From the NCBI RefSeq assembly GCF_003966715.1, contig NZ_AP018907.1:1166001-1230000 (forward strand): 64,000 nt of DNA. The letters are read 5' to 3'. A program made the position numbers and the translations under genes. The notes under the pieces were generated by a model, which was not told where the DNA came from, made no database searches, and saw only the letters and a list, made by a program, of their open reading frames with translations. Within the stretch, counting starts at the first letter, position 1; every line of letters starts with the position of its first letter. Of this stretch, positions 36,259-45,691 are shown piece after piece. The stretch comes from Blastochloris tepida (lineage in GTDB: Bacteria > Pseudomonadota > Alphaproteobacteria > Rhizobiales > Xanthobacteraceae).

Positions 36259-38481
36259 ATGATGCGGCAATACGAGCTCGTCGAGCGCGTTCGCCGATAC
36301 AATCCCGATACTGACGAGGCCCTGCTCAACCGCGCCTATGTCTATGCGATGCGCGCGCACGGCTCGCAGAAGCGCGCCTCGGGCGATCCCTATTTCTCGC
36401 ATCCGCTGGAAGTTGCCGCGATTCTCACCGACCTGCGGCTCGACGACGCCACCATCGTCGCGGCGCTGCTGCACGACACGATCGAGGACACCGCCACCAC
36501 CCGCGGCGAGATCGACGAGCTGTTCGGCAAGGAGATCGGCGCCCTGGTCGAGGGCCTGACCAAGATCAAGAAGCTCGATCTGGTCTCCAGGCAGGCGGCG
36601 CAGGCGGAGAATCTGCGCAAGCTCCTGCTGGCCATCGCCGAGGACGTGCGGGTGCTGCTGGTCAAGCTCGCCGACCGGCTGCACAACATGCGCACGCTGC
36701 ACTACGTGCCCGAGGCCAAGCGCAACCGCATCTCCGAGGAGACCCTCGAGATCTATGCGCCGCTGGCCGGACGCATGGGCATGCAGGCGATCCGCGAGGA
36801 GCTGGAGGAGCTGTCGTTCCGCCAGCTTTCGCCCGAGGCCTACCGCACCATCGTCGGCCGCCTCGAATCCTCGCGCGAGCGCCATATCAAGGCGATCGCC
36901 GAGATCGAGGCGCAGCTCACCACCAAGCTCGCCGACAACGGCATCACCGCCGAGGTCACCGGGCGCGAGAAGCGGCCCTATTCGATCTGGCGCAAGATGG
37001 AGCGCAAGACGGTCGGCTTCGAGCAGCTTTCCGACCTCATCGGCTTCCGCGTCATCGTCGGCGAGCTGGCCGAGTGCTACCGCACGCTCGGCATCGTCCA
37101 CACCACGTGGCCGATGGTGCCCGGCCGGTTCAAGGACTACATCTCGACGCCCAAGCAGAATGGCTACCGCTCGCTGCACACCACGGTGGTCGGGCCCGGC
37201 CGCCAGCGCGTCGAGCTGCAGATCCGCACCCGCGGCATGCAGGACGTCGCCGAATACGGCATCGCCGCCCACGCCCTCTACAAGGACGGCGCCAACGCCT
37301 ACGAGCTTCTCACCAGCGATTCGCAGGCCTATGGCTGGCTGCGCCGCACCATCGAGCTCCTGGCCGAGGGCGATTCACCGGAAGAGTTCCTGGAGCACAC
37401 CAAGCTCGAACTGTTCCACGATCAGGTGTTCTGCTTCACCCCCAAGGGCCGGCTGATCGCGCTGCCCAGGCGGGCGACGCCGATCGACTTCGCCTATGCC
37501 GTGCACACCGACATCGGCGACACCGCGGTGGGCTGTAAGATCGACGGCAAGATCTCGCCGCTCGTCTCGGAGCTGCAGAACGGCTCGGAGGTTGAGATCA
37601 TCACCTCGGAGGGGGCGACGCCGCCCGCCGCCTGGGAATCGGTGGTGATCACCGGCAAGGCGCGCGCCGCCATCCGCCGCGCCACCCGCGCCGCCATCCG
37701 CGCGCAATATGCCGGGCTCGGGCGCAAGCTGGTGGAGCGGGCGTTCGAGCGCGCGGGCAAGCCGTACGAGGAGCCGCGCGTGGTCGCCTCGCTGCACCGC
37801 CTCGCCCGCACCTCGCTGGAGGATGCGCTGGCGGCGGTCGGCCGCGGCGAGCTGCGCGCCAACGACGTCATCAAGGCGGTGTTTCCAGAGTGGACCGAGG
37901 ACGTCAGCGTGCCGCAGCAGCAGCGGCGCCAGCCCGAGCCGATCACCGAGGCCGGCTGGTTTGCGCTGGCGCGCGCCCGCAGCGTCAAGTTCAAGGTGCC
38001 GGGCCATGGCGCGGTGTCGCCGGCCGGCCCGGCCATCCCCATCCGCGGCATCAATGGCGACCTGCCGGTGCGGTTCGCGCCCGATGGCGGGGCGGTGCCG
38101 GGCGACCGCATCGTCGGCATCCTGACGCCGGGGGAGGGGATCACCATCTATCCGATCCAGTCGCCGGCGCTGAAGGCGTTCGACGACGAGCCCGAGCGCT
38201 GGCTCGACGTGCGCTGGGATGTCGACGGCCAGGAGCGCCACCGCTTCCCGGCGCGGCTGCGGCTGACCTCGCTCAACGAGCCGGGCTCGCTCGCCCAGAT
38301 CGCCCAGGTGATCGGCGAGCGCGACGGCAATATCGACAATGTCCGCATGTCGCGCCGCTCGCCCGATTTCACCGAGGTGACCATCGATATCGAGGTGTTC
38401 GACCTCAAGCACCTCAACGCCATCATCGCCGATCTGCGGGCCAAGTCGGTGGTCTCGTCGGTCGAACGCTATAATGGTTGA
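36259..38481 (+). CDS. rel: Bifunctional (p)ppGpp synthetase/hydrolase
   Basis: 740 residues. Domain order: HD hydrolase (YFSHPLEVAAIL, LLHDTIEDT near 72, VKLADRLHNMRTL), synthetase (TGREKRPYSIWRKM near 234, YRSLHTTVVGPG), TGS (FTPKGRLIALPRRATPIDFA near 395), then a C-terminal ACT domain (LNEPGSLAQIAQVIGERDGN). Both catalytic halves keep their motifs. It makes and breaks the stringent-response alarmone. ATG 36259 (MMRQYELVERVRRYNP) is preferred; the frame extends to 36163 into the rpoZ terminator. Confidence 0.95.
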   Translation: MMRQYELVERVRRYNPDTDEALLNRAYVYAMRAHGSQKRASGDPYFSHPLEVAAILTDLRLDDATIVAALLHDTIEDTATTRGEIDELFGKEIGALVEGLTKIKKLDLVSRQAAQAENLRKLLLAIAEDVRVLLVKLADRLHNMRTLHYVPEAKRNRISEETLEIYAPLAGRMGMQAIREELEELSFRQLSPEAYRTIVGRLESSRERHIKAIAEIEAQLTTKLADNGITAEVTGREKRPYSIWRKMERKTVGFEQLSDLIGFRVIVGELAECYRTLGIVHTTWPMVPGRFKDYISTPKQNGYRSLHTTVVGPGRQRVELQIRTRGMQDVAEYGIAAHALYKDGANAYELLTSDSQAYGWLRRTIELLAEGDSPEEFLEHTKLELFHDQVFCFTPKGRLIALPRRATPIDFAYAVHTDIGDTAVGCKIDGKISPLVSELQNGSEVEIITSEGATPPAAWESVVITGKARAAIRRATRAAIRAQYAGLGRKLVERAFERAGKPYEEPRVVASLHRLARTSLEDALAAVGRGELRANDVIKAVFPEWTEDVSVPQQQRRQPEPITEAGWFALARARSVKFKVPGHGAVSPAGPAIPIRGINGDLPVRFAPDGGAVPGDRIVGILTPGEGITIYPIQSPALKAFDDEPERWLDVRWDVDGQERHRFPARLRLTSLNEPGSLAQIAQVIGERDGNIDNVRMSRRSPDFTEVTIDIEVFDLKHLNAIIADLRAKSVVSSVERYNG

Positions 38482-38495
38482 AGTGATCCACGTGG

Positions 38496-38597
38496 CGTCG
38501 TCCCGGGCGAGCGTCAGCGATCCGGGACCGTTTGCAGGAGGGGTGACCTCTTCCTGATCACGATCCCGGGCCTGCGGCCCTTGCCCGGGATGACAGG
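38496..38597. repeat. Dispersed palindromic repeat R2, copy 4
   Basis: GTCGTCCCGGGCGAGCG...GATCCGGGACCG, a GGAGGGG spacer, GATCCCGGGCC...GCCCGGGATGACAGG, between rel and pdxJ. Confidence 0.8.
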
Positions 38598-38638
38598 AAG
38601 GGTCAGGCAATCCCCCGCCATCATCATTGGAGGCTTTC

Positions 38639-39400
38639 GTGTCCGTTCCGCCGCTTCGCCTCGGCGTCAATATCGACCACGTCGCCACGCTGCGGAATGC
38701 GCGCGGCGGTGCCCATCCCGATCCGGTGCGGGCGGCCCACGCGGTGCTGGCGGCCGGCGCCGACGGCATCACCTTTCATCTGCGCGAGGACCGCCGCCAC
38801 ATCCGCGACGACGACGTGCGCCGCCTTAAGGCCGAGATCGCCGCGCCGCTCAATTTCGAGATGGCGGCGACCGGCGAGATGATGGAGATCGCGCTCGCCA
38901 CCCGGCCGCACGCCTGCTGCCTGGTGCCGGAGCGGCGCGAGGAGCGCACGACCGAGGGCGGGCTCGACGCCGCGGCCGGGCAGGCGGCGCTGACGCCCTA
39001 TGTCGGCCGGCTGGTCGCCGCCGGCATCCGGGTGTCGCTGTTCATCGCCCCCGATCCGGCGCAGATCGCGGCGGCGGCGGCGATCGGCGCGCCGGCCATC
39101 GAGTTCCACACCGGGCATTGGGCCGACTGGGTGGCCGAAGGGCGCACAGAGGCGGCCGAGGCCGAGTTCGCCCGCCTGAAGGCCGGCGCCCGGCAGGCGC
39201 ACGCGCTCGGCATCGAGGTCCATGCCGGCCACGGCCTCGACTACGCCACATCGGAGACCATCGCCGCCATCCCCGAGATCGTCGAGCTCAACACCGGCCA
39301 TTTCATTATCGGCGAGGCGGTGTTTGAGGGGCTTCCCGCAGTGATCCGCGCCCTGCGGGCGGCGATGGACCGCGGCCGGGCGGCGGCGCGGGCGGCGTGA
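38639..39400 (+). CDS. pdxJ: Pyridoxine 5'-phosphate synthase
   Basis: 253 residues. [59 protein letters not shown] and VHAGHGLDY are the family's phosphate- and substrate-binding segments. Makes pyridoxine 5'-phosphate, the vitamin B6 ring, from deoxyxylulose phosphate and aminoacetone phosphate. The GTG start at 38639 is decided by TTGGAGG six bases upstream; the TTG at 38627 lies inside that site. It overlaps acpS by 4 bp. Confidence 0.95.
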   Translation: MSVPPLRLGVNIDHVATLRNARGGAHPDPVRAAHAVLAAGADGITFHLREDRRHIRDDDVRRLKAEIAAPLNFEMAATGEMMEIALATRPHACCLVPERREERTTEGGLDAAAGQAALTPYVGRLVAAGIRVSLFIAPDPAQIAAAAAIGAPAIEFHTGHWADWVAEGRTEAAEAEFARLKAGARQAHALGIEVHAGHGLDYATSETIAAIPEIVELNTGHFIIGEAVFEGLPAVIRALRAAMDRGRAAARAA

Positions 39401-39822
39401 GCAGCGGCATGATCATCGGCCTCGGCTCCGACCTCATCGACATCCGCCGCATCGAGAAGACCCTGGAGCGCCATGGCGAGCGCTTCATCGAGCGCGTGTT
39501 CACGCCGGTCGAGCGCGCCGCGGCCGAGCGGCGGGTGACCAAGGCCGCCACCTACGCCAAGCGCTTCGCCGCCAAGGAGGCCTGCGCCAAGGCGCTCGGC
39601 ACCGGGTTCCGGGCCGGCGTGTTCTGGCGCGATTTGGGGGTGGTCAATCTGCCGGGCGGCCGGCCGACGATCGAACTCACCGGCGGGGCGGCGGCGCGGC
39701 TTCTTGCCATCACCCCGGCCGGCTTCGCCGCCCGCATCGATCTGACCCTGACCGACGACTATCCGCTGGCCAGCGCCGTTGTGATCATCTCAGCTATTCC
39801 GCGTCCGGACACCGTGGCTTGA
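39397..39822 (+). CDS. acpS: Holo-[acyl-carrier-protein] synthase
   Basis: 141 residues. [20 protein letters not shown] (magnesium Asp) and [17 protein letters not shown] (Lys/Glu) are the two signature blocks. Transfers 4'-phosphopantetheine from CoA to acyl carrier protein. The GTG start at 39397 overlaps the pdxJ stop (GTGA), giving translational coupling; ATG 39409 is an alternative. Part of the pdxJ-acpS-lepB-rnc-era run. Confidence 0.95.
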   Translation: MSSGMIIGLGSDLIDIRRIEKTLERHGERFIERVFTPVERAAAERRVTKAATYAKRFAAKEACAKALGTGFRAGVFWRDLGVVNLPGGRPTIELTGGAAARLLAITPAGFAARIDLTLTDDYPLASAVVIISAIPRPDTVA

Positions 39823-39894
39823 TTGCGCCGCAGCCTCTCCTGCGGCTATAGGAGCGCCGGGACGCGGCCTGCGTCGAGATCCAGGATCATCAAC

Positions 39895-40641
39895 GTGTCG
39901 ACCGAAGCCAAGAAGAACGGCGGAAAGAACGAAACCGTACGCGTCCTGTTTCAGGCGCTGCTGATCGCGCTCTTCATCCGAACAATCCTGTTTCAGCCCT
40001 TCAACATTCCTTCAGGATCAATGAAGGAAACTCTGCTGATCGGCGACTATCTGTTCGTGTCGAAATACTCCTACGGCTACAGCCGCTTCTCGTTGCCGCT
40101 GTCGCCCAACCTGTTCTCCGGCCGCATCTTGGCCAGCGATCCCGTGCGCGGCGATGTCGTGGTGTTCCGCAACCCGCGCCAGGAAGACACCGATTTCATC
40201 AAGCGCATCATCGGTCTGCCGGGCGACCGCATCCAGATGATCGACGGCGTGCTGCAGATCAATGGCGAGGCGGTGCCGCGCGAGCGCATCGAGGATTTCG
40301 TCTCCGAGGAGCCGGACGGCCGCAAGGTGGCCATTCCGCGCTATCGCGAGACCCTGCCGAACGGCGTCTCCTACACCACGCTCGACATGGTCGAGAACGG
40401 CTTCTACGACAACACCAAAGTCTATGTGGTGCCGGCCGGCCACTATTTCATGATGGGCGACAATCGCGACAACTCCACCGATTCACGGGTGGAAAGCGCG
40501 GTGGGGCCGGTGCCCTTCGACAACCTGATCGGCCGGGCCGAGATCATCTTCTTCTCGCTGGAGGAAGGCAAATCGGCGTGGCAAATCTGGCAGTGGCCCT
40601 GGACGGTGCGCTGGGAACGAATATTCAAGCTGGTGCGATGA
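39895..40641 (+). CDS. lepB: Signal peptidase I
   Basis: 248 residues. A single N-terminal membrane helix (about 15-35) is followed by NIPSGSMKETLLIGDYLFV with nucleophile Ser42 and DFIKRIIGLPGDRI with the general base Lys103, and the conserved MGDNRDNSTDSR. Cleaves signal peptides from exported proteins on the outer face of the inner membrane. The GTG start (VSTEAKKNGG) follows CAGGA; an upstream in-frame ATG at 39823 would add residues without family similarity. It overlaps rnc by ATGA. Confidence 0.94.
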   Translation: MSTEAKKNGGKNETVRVLFQALLIALFIRTILFQPFNIPSGSMKETLLIGDYLFVSKYSYGYSRFSLPLSPNLFSGRILASDPVRGDVVVFRNPRQEDTDFIKRIIGLPGDRIQMIDGVLQINGEAVPRERIEDFVSEEPDGRKVAIPRYRETLPNGVSYTTLDMVENGFYDNTKVYVVPAGHYFMMGDNRDNSTDSRVESAVGPVPFDNLIGRAEIIFFSLEEGKSAWQIWQWPWTVRWERIFKLVR

Positions 40642-41354
40642 GCCGGAAGCGCGATCCCCTCGAACAGTTCGAAGCCTCCATCGGATATGCGTTTGCCGAC
40701 CGGTCGCTGCTGGAGCTGGCGCTGACCCATGTCAGCGCCGCCAGCGGCGCCAGGGCCCGGCTCGAGAGCTACCAGCGCCTGGAGTTTCTCGGCGACCATG
40801 TGCTGGGACTCGCCGTCTCGGCCATGCTCTACCGCGCCTTCCCCGATGCCGACGAGGGCGAGCTGTCGCAGCGGCTGGCCGACCTCGTGCGCAAGGAGTC
40901 CTGCGCCGAGGTGGCGCAGGAATGGCAGGTCGGCCCGCACATGCGGCTCGGCCCCGGCGAGGTGCAGACCGGCGGCCGGCGCAAGGCGGCGATCCTGGCC
41001 AATATCTGCGAGTCGGTGATCGGCGCGGTGTTCCTCGACGGCGGCTATGCCGCGGCTGAGACGTTCATCGAGCGGCACTGGTCGAAGCGGATGCTGTCGC
41101 CGGTGGTGCCGGTGCGCGATCCCAAGTCGGCGCTGCAGGAATGGGCGCAGGCCCGCGGCCTGCCGCCGCCGGCCTATCGCGTGGTCGAGCGGGTGGGGCC
41201 GGACCATTCGCCGCGCTTCACCATCGCCGTCGAGCTGCCGGGCCTGCCGGCGGTCGAGGGCGGCGGCAGCTCCAAGCGGCTGGCCGAGCAGTCGGCGGCC
41301 GAGGAATTCCTGGTCCGGCAGGGCGTCATCTCCCGGATGCCGACCGATGCCTGA
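40638..41354 (+). CDS. rnc: Ribonuclease III
   Basis: 238 residues. The endonuclease domain with the signature YQRLEFLGDHVLGLAVSAML and the acidic residues of the catalytic site (ICESVIGAVFLDGG) is followed by a C-terminal double-stranded RNA-binding domain (SALQEWAQARGLPPPAYRVV to AEQSAAEEFL). Cuts structured rRNA precursors and mRNA. It overlaps lepB by 4 bp and era by 8 bp, so this is one tightly packed operon. Confidence 0.95.
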   Translation: MSRKRDPLEQFEASIGYAFADRSLLELALTHVSAASGARARLESYQRLEFLGDHVLGLAVSAMLYRAFPDADEGELSQRLADLVRKESCAEVAQEWQVGPHMRLGPGEVQTGGRRKAAILANICESVIGAVFLDGGYAAAETFIERHWSKRMLSPVVPVRDPKSALQEWAQARGLPPPAYRVVERVGPDHSPRFTIAVELPGLPAVEGGGSSKRLAEQSAAEEFLVRQGVISRMPTDA

Positions 41355-42279
41355 GGAAATGATGCCCGAAACAGCCTCCACCGCGCCGCGCTGCGGCTTC
41401 GTCGCCCTGATCGGCGCGCCGAACGCCGGCAAGTCGACCCTGGTCAATGCGCTGGTCGGCGCCAAGGTGGCGATCGTCACCCACAAGGTGCAGACCACCC
41501 GCGCTTTGGTGCGCGGCATCGCCATGGAGGGCGCGGCGCAGATCGTGCTGATCGATACGCCGGGCATCTTTGCGCCGCGGCGGCGGCTCGACCGCGCCAT
41601 GGTCACCACCGCCTGGAGCGGGGCGGCGGACGCCGACCTCGTCTGCCTGCTCGTCGATGCCCGGCGCGGCCTCGACCCGGAGATCGAGGCGATCCTGGAG
41701 AAGCTCGCCGCCGTGTCGCAGCCGCGTGTGCTGGTGCTGACCAAGGTGGACGCGGTCACCGAGAAGCCGAAGCTTCTGGAGCTTGCGGCCGAGCTCAACC
41801 GGCGGATGACGTTCGAGGCCACCTTCATGGTGTCCGCCGCCACCGGCAGCGGCATCGACGAGATGCGAAGCTGGCTGGCCCAGCGCGTGCCGGAAGGGCC
41901 GTGGCATTACCCTGAGGACCAGGTGTCGGACGCGCCGCTGCGCAGCCTCGCCGCCGAGATCACCCGCGAGAAGCTGACGCTGCGTCTGCACGAGGAGCTG
42001 CCCTACCAGTCGACGGTGGAGACCACCTCCTGGCAGACCCGGCCGGACGGCTCGGCGCGCATCGAGCAGACCATCTTCGTCGAGCGCGAGAGCCAGCGGA
42101 AGATCGTGCTCGGCAAGGGCGGGGAGACCATCAAGGCGATCTCGATGGCCGCCCGCAAGGAGATCGAGGAGGCGGTCGAGGCCAAGGTGCACCTGTTCCT
42201 GTTCGTCAAGGTGCGCGAGAACTGGAGCGACGACCCCGAGCGCTACCGCGAGATGGGGCTGGAGTTCCCACGCGAGTGA
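41347..42279 (+). CDS. era: GTPase Era
   Basis: 310 residues. G1 GAPNAGKSTLVNAL, G3 LIDTPGIF, G4 LTKVD and a C-terminal KH RNA-binding domain (FVERESQRKIVLGKGGETIK). It binds 16S rRNA during 30S assembly. The longest start (41347) overlaps rnc by 8 bp; ATG 41359 or 41362, preceded by GAGGA, is equally likely. The next same-strand gene of the usual order, recO, is separated by a repeat block and a peroxidase gene. Confidence 0.95.
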   Translation: MPEEMMPETASTAPRCGFVALIGAPNAGKSTLVNALVGAKVAIVTHKVQTTRALVRGIAMEGAAQIVLIDTPGIFAPRRRLDRAMVTTAWSGAADADLVCLLVDARRGLDPEIEAILEKLAAVSQPRVLVLTKVDAVTEKPKLLELAAELNRRMTFEATFMVSAATGSGIDEMRSWLAQRVPEGPWHYPEDQVSDAPLRSLAAEITREKLTLRLHEELPYQSTVETTSWQTRPDGSARIEQTIFVERESQRKIVLGKGGETIKAISMAARKEIEEAVEAKVHLFLFVKVRENWSDDPERYREMGLEFPRE

Positions 42280-42286
42280 GCGGGCG

Positions 42287-42535
42287 TCGTCCCGGGCAAG
42301 CGCGCAAAGCCGGACCGTGGTCGTCCCCGGCGAGCATCGCGACAGCGATGCTCGGGAAGGGGACCCACCTTGCGCCGCGGGGTGCCGTCCCGCCTGGGGT
42401 CAGATGGGTTCCCTTCCCTCGCGCACCTATGGTGCGCTCGCCGGGAACGACGGCGGGGTGGCGCCTCGCCCGGGATGACAATGCCCGGGCCGACGATCCC
42501 GGGATGACGCAACGGAAAAATCCGCCCGGGATGAC
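42287..42535. repeat. Composite block of R2-type palindromes
   Basis: Several dyads in a row: GTCGTCCCGGGCAAGCG, GTCGTCCCCGGCGAGCATCG with CGATGCTCGGGAAGGGGACC, CGCTCGCCGGGAACGACGG, CGCCCGGGATGAC and two more CGGGATGACG ends. It fills the gap between the convergent era and peroxidase genes. Confidence 0.75.
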
Positions 42536-42543
42536 GTGACCCC

Positions 42544-43650
42544 TCACTTCGGCAGTGGCGTCCTGTCGGTGCTCACCGGCAGGATGGGCAGCTCGACGCG
42601 TGGCTGCTCGCCGGTCAGCGTGCCGAGGAAGGCGGTGATCGCCTCGATCTCCTTGTCGCTGAGCTTGGCGCCGAGCTGGCTGGTGGCCATGATCGCCACC
42701 GCCTGCTTGAGGTCCCACACCTTGCCGGAGTGGAAATAGGGGGCGGAGAGGGCGATGTTGCGCAAGGGGCCGGCGCGGAACACGTAGTCGGCATCGGCGG
42801 TCTTGGTCACCTCGAAGCGGCCGCGGTCATTGGCCGGCAGGATGTCGGCGCCCGGCTTCTCGACCACGCCGAACGGATAATAGGCCTCGCCGCCGACATT
42901 GACGCCGCTGTGGCAGGCGACGCACCCCTTGTCCATGAACAGCTTGAGGCCGGTCTTCTCGGTGGCGTCGAGGGCGTCGAGCTTGCCCTCCAGGAACTGG
43001 TCGAAGCGCGAGCCGGGGGTGATGAGGGTCGCCTCGAACGCCTCGATGGCCCGGGCGAGATTGTCGAAGGTCACCGGCTCGGCCTCGTTGGGGAAGGCGG
43101 CCTTGAACCGCGCGACATAGTCGGGAATGCTCTTCAGCGTCTCCTCGACCACCTTGGGCGTGTTGTTCATCTCGACGCCGGCCTGGATCGGCCCCTTGGC
43201 CTGGGTCTTCAGGTCGCCGGCGCGGCCGTCCCAGAACTGGGCGATGTTGAACACCGCGTTGAGCACGGTTGGCGCATTGCGCGGGCCCTTGGCCCAGCCA
43301 TGGCCGATCGAGGTCTCCAGATTGTCGTCGCCGCCCATCGACAGATTGTGGCAGGTGTTGCAGCTGATGAGCTGCGAGGCCGACAGGCGCGGATCGAAGA
43401 ACAGCATCTTGCCGAGCTCGACCTTGTCGCGGGTCACCGCATTATCCTTGACGGCGGGAACCATCGACGGGATCGGCTTGAAATGGCCCGCCGCCTCCTT
43501 CTGCAGCGCCGCATCGTCGGCGAGGGCGGGAAGGCCGGCGAAGGCCAGCATGGTGGTGGCCAGCAAGGGGTGGGTCATCGCCCGGGTCGCGCCGCGCGGC
43601 GCGCTGCGCTGCGGTCTGCTCTGCGATTTGCTCTGCGGATTGCTCTTCAT
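42544..43650 (-). CDS. Dihaem cytochrome c peroxidase (CcpA/MauG family)
   Basis: 368 residues. The signal peptide (to LPALA, about 44) is followed by LGKMLFFDPRLSASQLISC and CNTCH (first haem), then GRAGDLKTQAKGPIQAGVEM, the second haem CVACH in FMDKGCVACHSGVNVGG, and AGPLRNIALSAPYFHSG. Periplasmic enzymes of this family reduce hydrogen peroxide with cytochrome c electrons. The GGAGAG site sets ATG 43650. It lies in opposite orientation between era and recO, interrupting a usually continuous group. Confidence 0.92.
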   Translation of the reverse strand: MKSNPQSKSQSRPQRSAPRGATRAMTHPLLATTMLAFAGLPALADDAALQKEAAGHFKPIPSMVPAVKDNAVTRDKVELGKMLFFDPRLSASQLISCNTCHNLSMGGDDNLETSIGHGWAKGPRNAPTVLNAVFNIAQFWDGRAGDLKTQAKGPIQAGVEMNNTPKVVEETLKSIPDYVARFKAAFPNEAEPVTFDNLARAIEAFEATLITPGSRFDQFLEGKLDALDATEKTGLKLFMDKGCVACHSGVNVGGEAYYPFGVVEKPGADILPANDRGRFEVTKTADADYVFRAGPLRNIALSAPYFHSGKVWDLKQAVAIMATSQLGAKLSDKEIEAITAFLGTLTGEQPRVELPILPVSTDRTPLPK

Positions 43651-44078
43651 GGCATCTCTCCGTTGCGGGAGCCGGCATCTTGGGAGCTGGCATCGCGGGG
43701 GCGGTGCGAGCGATAATTAGAATGATTAAAAGGTAGCTATGCTGCCTTGCGGCAAGTCAATTTCGCCGCACGTAGAAACCCCGGGGCGGTCGAGGCGGCC
43801 GGCCAAAGGCATGGACCCGCCGTCCGGACGACCGGCAGCCTTGGAGGACCGGCGGGCTTGGAGGACCGGCGGGCTTGGACGACTGGCGTGCTTGGGCCAT
43901 TGGCGTTGTTGGTCCATTGGCAGGTTTGGCCGATTGCGCGAACGCCGCCTCGGCGCGGGACGACCCGGCGCGACCGGCGTTGGAGAATCGCGCAGACTCC
44001 CCGGCGGCGGAAGGGTTTTGCGGCAACCTCAGCGAGACATTGCCGCGTTCGGCGCGTTTGGGGCGAATTGGGGCAGTG
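43651..44078. other. Gap before recO with a decaying 17-bp tandem repeat
   Basis: From about 43838 to 43940 a unit like GCTTGGAGGACCGGCGG repeats about five to six times with increasing divergence to the right. All three plus frames are open across it, which creates spurious long frames joined to recO. The divergent peroxidase and recO promoters must lie here. Confidence 0.6.
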
Positions 44079-44798
44079 ATGGATTGGAGCGACGAGGGAC
44101 TGGTCATCGGCACCCGCCGGCACGGCGAGGCCGCGATCATCCTCGAACTGATGACCGCGGCGCATGGCCGCCATCTCGGGCTGGTGCGGGGCGGGCGCTC
44201 GCGCAGCCTCGCCGGCGTGCTGCAGCCCGGCAACACGGTTCTGGCCACCTGGCGGGCACGGCTCGACGAGCATCTCGGCACCTACGCGGTCGAGGGGCAG
44301 GTGCTGCGGGCGGCGGCGCTGATCGCCACGCCGGCCGCGACCTTCGGCCTGCAGCATCTCGCCTCGCTGCTGCGGCTGCTGCCCGAGCGCGATCCGCACC
44401 CCGGCCTGCATGCGGCGGCCGAGCGGGTGGCGGGGCGGCTGACCGAGCCGCTGCTGGCGGCAGCGCTGCTGGTGCGCTTCGAGCTTGGGGTGCTGGCCGA
44501 CCTCGGCTTCGGCCTCGACCTCAACGCCTGCGCGCTGACCGGCGCGCGCGCCGACCTCGCCTTCGTGTCGCCGAAGACCGGCCGCGCCGCCTCACGTTCA
44601 GCCGGCGCGCCGTGGGCCGACCGGCTGCTGGTGCTGCCGGCGTTCCTGGTCGGCGGCGAGGTGGCGCCGACGCCGGCCGACATCGCCGCCGGCTTCGCGC
44701 TCACCGGCCATTTCCTCAGCCATCGCGTCTATGAGCCGCGCGGCCTGCCGCCGCCGCGCGAGCGCGAGGCGTTCCTGCGCGCGCTCGAACTTGCGTGA
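44079..44798 (+). CDS. recO: DNA repair protein RecO
   Basis: 239 residues. The OB-fold N-terminus (MDWSDEGLVIGTRRHGEAAI, then HGRHLGLVRGGRSR) and the helical C-terminus (FELGVLADLGFGLDLNACAL) match RecO. It helps RecA load onto single-stranded DNA with RecR. ATG 44079 gives the standard start; the long upstream frame is produced by the tandem repeat. The zinc finger of some RecO proteins is reduced here to a single Cys (NACALTG). Confidence 0.92.
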   Translation: MDWSDEGLVIGTRRHGEAAIILELMTAAHGRHLGLVRGGRSRSLAGVLQPGNTVLATWRARLDEHLGTYAVEGQVLRAAALIATPAATFGLQHLASLLRLLPERDPHPGLHAAAERVAGRLTEPLLAAALLVRFELGVLADLGFGLDLNACALTGARADLAFVSPKTGRAASRSAGAPWADRLLVLPAFLVGGEVAPTPADIAAGFALTGHFLSHRVYEPRGLPPPREREAFLRALELA

Positions 44799-45208
44799 AG
44801 TGTCAACGTGAAGAGCTTGCGTGAAGCAGCCGGAAATCCGGCTCGCCGTCGCGTCAGCCTGCGCGCAGAATACGTTGATTTGGAACGTTTTTCCGCCGAT
44901 TGTGGGGCAAGGTCCGGGCGCGCTTGGCGCGGTTTGCTGACAGGGAGAATCACCGGCGGGCTTGTTGACAGATCGAGTCCGGAAAATGCCGGAAGCCCTT
45001 GTCCAGGAATCCCATTCGCCGCGTGCGGCCATGCAGCGGCCGGCCGGCGGGTGCGCGGGCCGGCAAACTGCCCTATACCCCTGGCACGGACGAATTTGCG
45101 CGGAGCGGGATTGCGGTGAGGCAGGGCATCGGGTCGTTCGTTTCAAGGCGGGCAGGGCGCCGGCATTGCGGCGGGCGCGCGTGCCGCAGTGCGGACCTCG
45201 GCTGACGG
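44799..45208. other. 410-bp gap, nothing recognised
   Basis: A short direct repeat (GCTTGCGTGAAG) lies at the recO stop and 26 bp later. A TTGACA-like hexamer occurs near 44964. No gene or known RNA is evident. Confidence 0.4.
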
Positions 45209-45691
45209 GTGGTGCTGCCGCACATGCTGTTCGAAGCCCTGAAGACCATGCATCTGTTCGGCGTGGTGCTGCTGGTCGGCAACGTCACCATCACCGCCTT
45301 CTGGAAGGTGTTCGCCGACCGCACCGGCCATCCGGCGGTCATCGCCTTCGGCCAGCGCCTCGTCACCATCACCGATTTCGTGTTCACGGCCGGCGGCATC
45401 GTGCTGGTCTATATCGGCGGCGTCGGGGCGGCGCTGGTGCAGGGCCTCCACCCGTTCGCGCCCGGTTGGCTGCTGTGGGGGCAAATCCTGTTCCTGTCGT
45501 CGGGCGCGATCTGGGCGGCGATCCTGGTGCCGGCGCAGATCCGCATGGCACGCGCCGCCCGCGCCTTCGCCGACGGCGGGCCGATCCCGGACTCCTATTG
45601 GCGCGACAACCGGCGCTGGCTGTTCTGGGGCGTCGTCGCCTGCGTGCCGCTGTTCGTCGCGATCGCGGTGATGGTGTTCAAGCCGCAGTGA
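45209..45691 (+). CDS. DUF2269 integral membrane protein
   Basis: 160 residues with four predicted membrane helices (about 10-30, 50-75, 88-108 and 135-157). LFEALKTMHLFGVVLLVGNV, FWKVFADRTG, a short YWRDNRRWLFWG loop and His in the first helix resemble DUF2269/CopD-like small membrane proteins. Function unknown. The start may be the internal ATG at 45224 (MLFEALKTMH). Confidence 0.8.
   Translation: MVLPHMLFEALKTMHLFGVVLLVGNVTITAFWKVFADRTGHPAVIAFGQRLVTITDFVFTAGGIVLVYIGGVGAALVQGLHPFAPGWLLWGQILFLSSGAIWAAILVPAQIRMARAARAFADGGPIPDSYWRDNRRWLFWGVVACVPLFVAIAVMVFKPQ

Noticed and set aside
43875..44078. Longer recO frame
   Set aside because: It translates the 17-bp tandem repeat and adds a non-conserved N-terminus.
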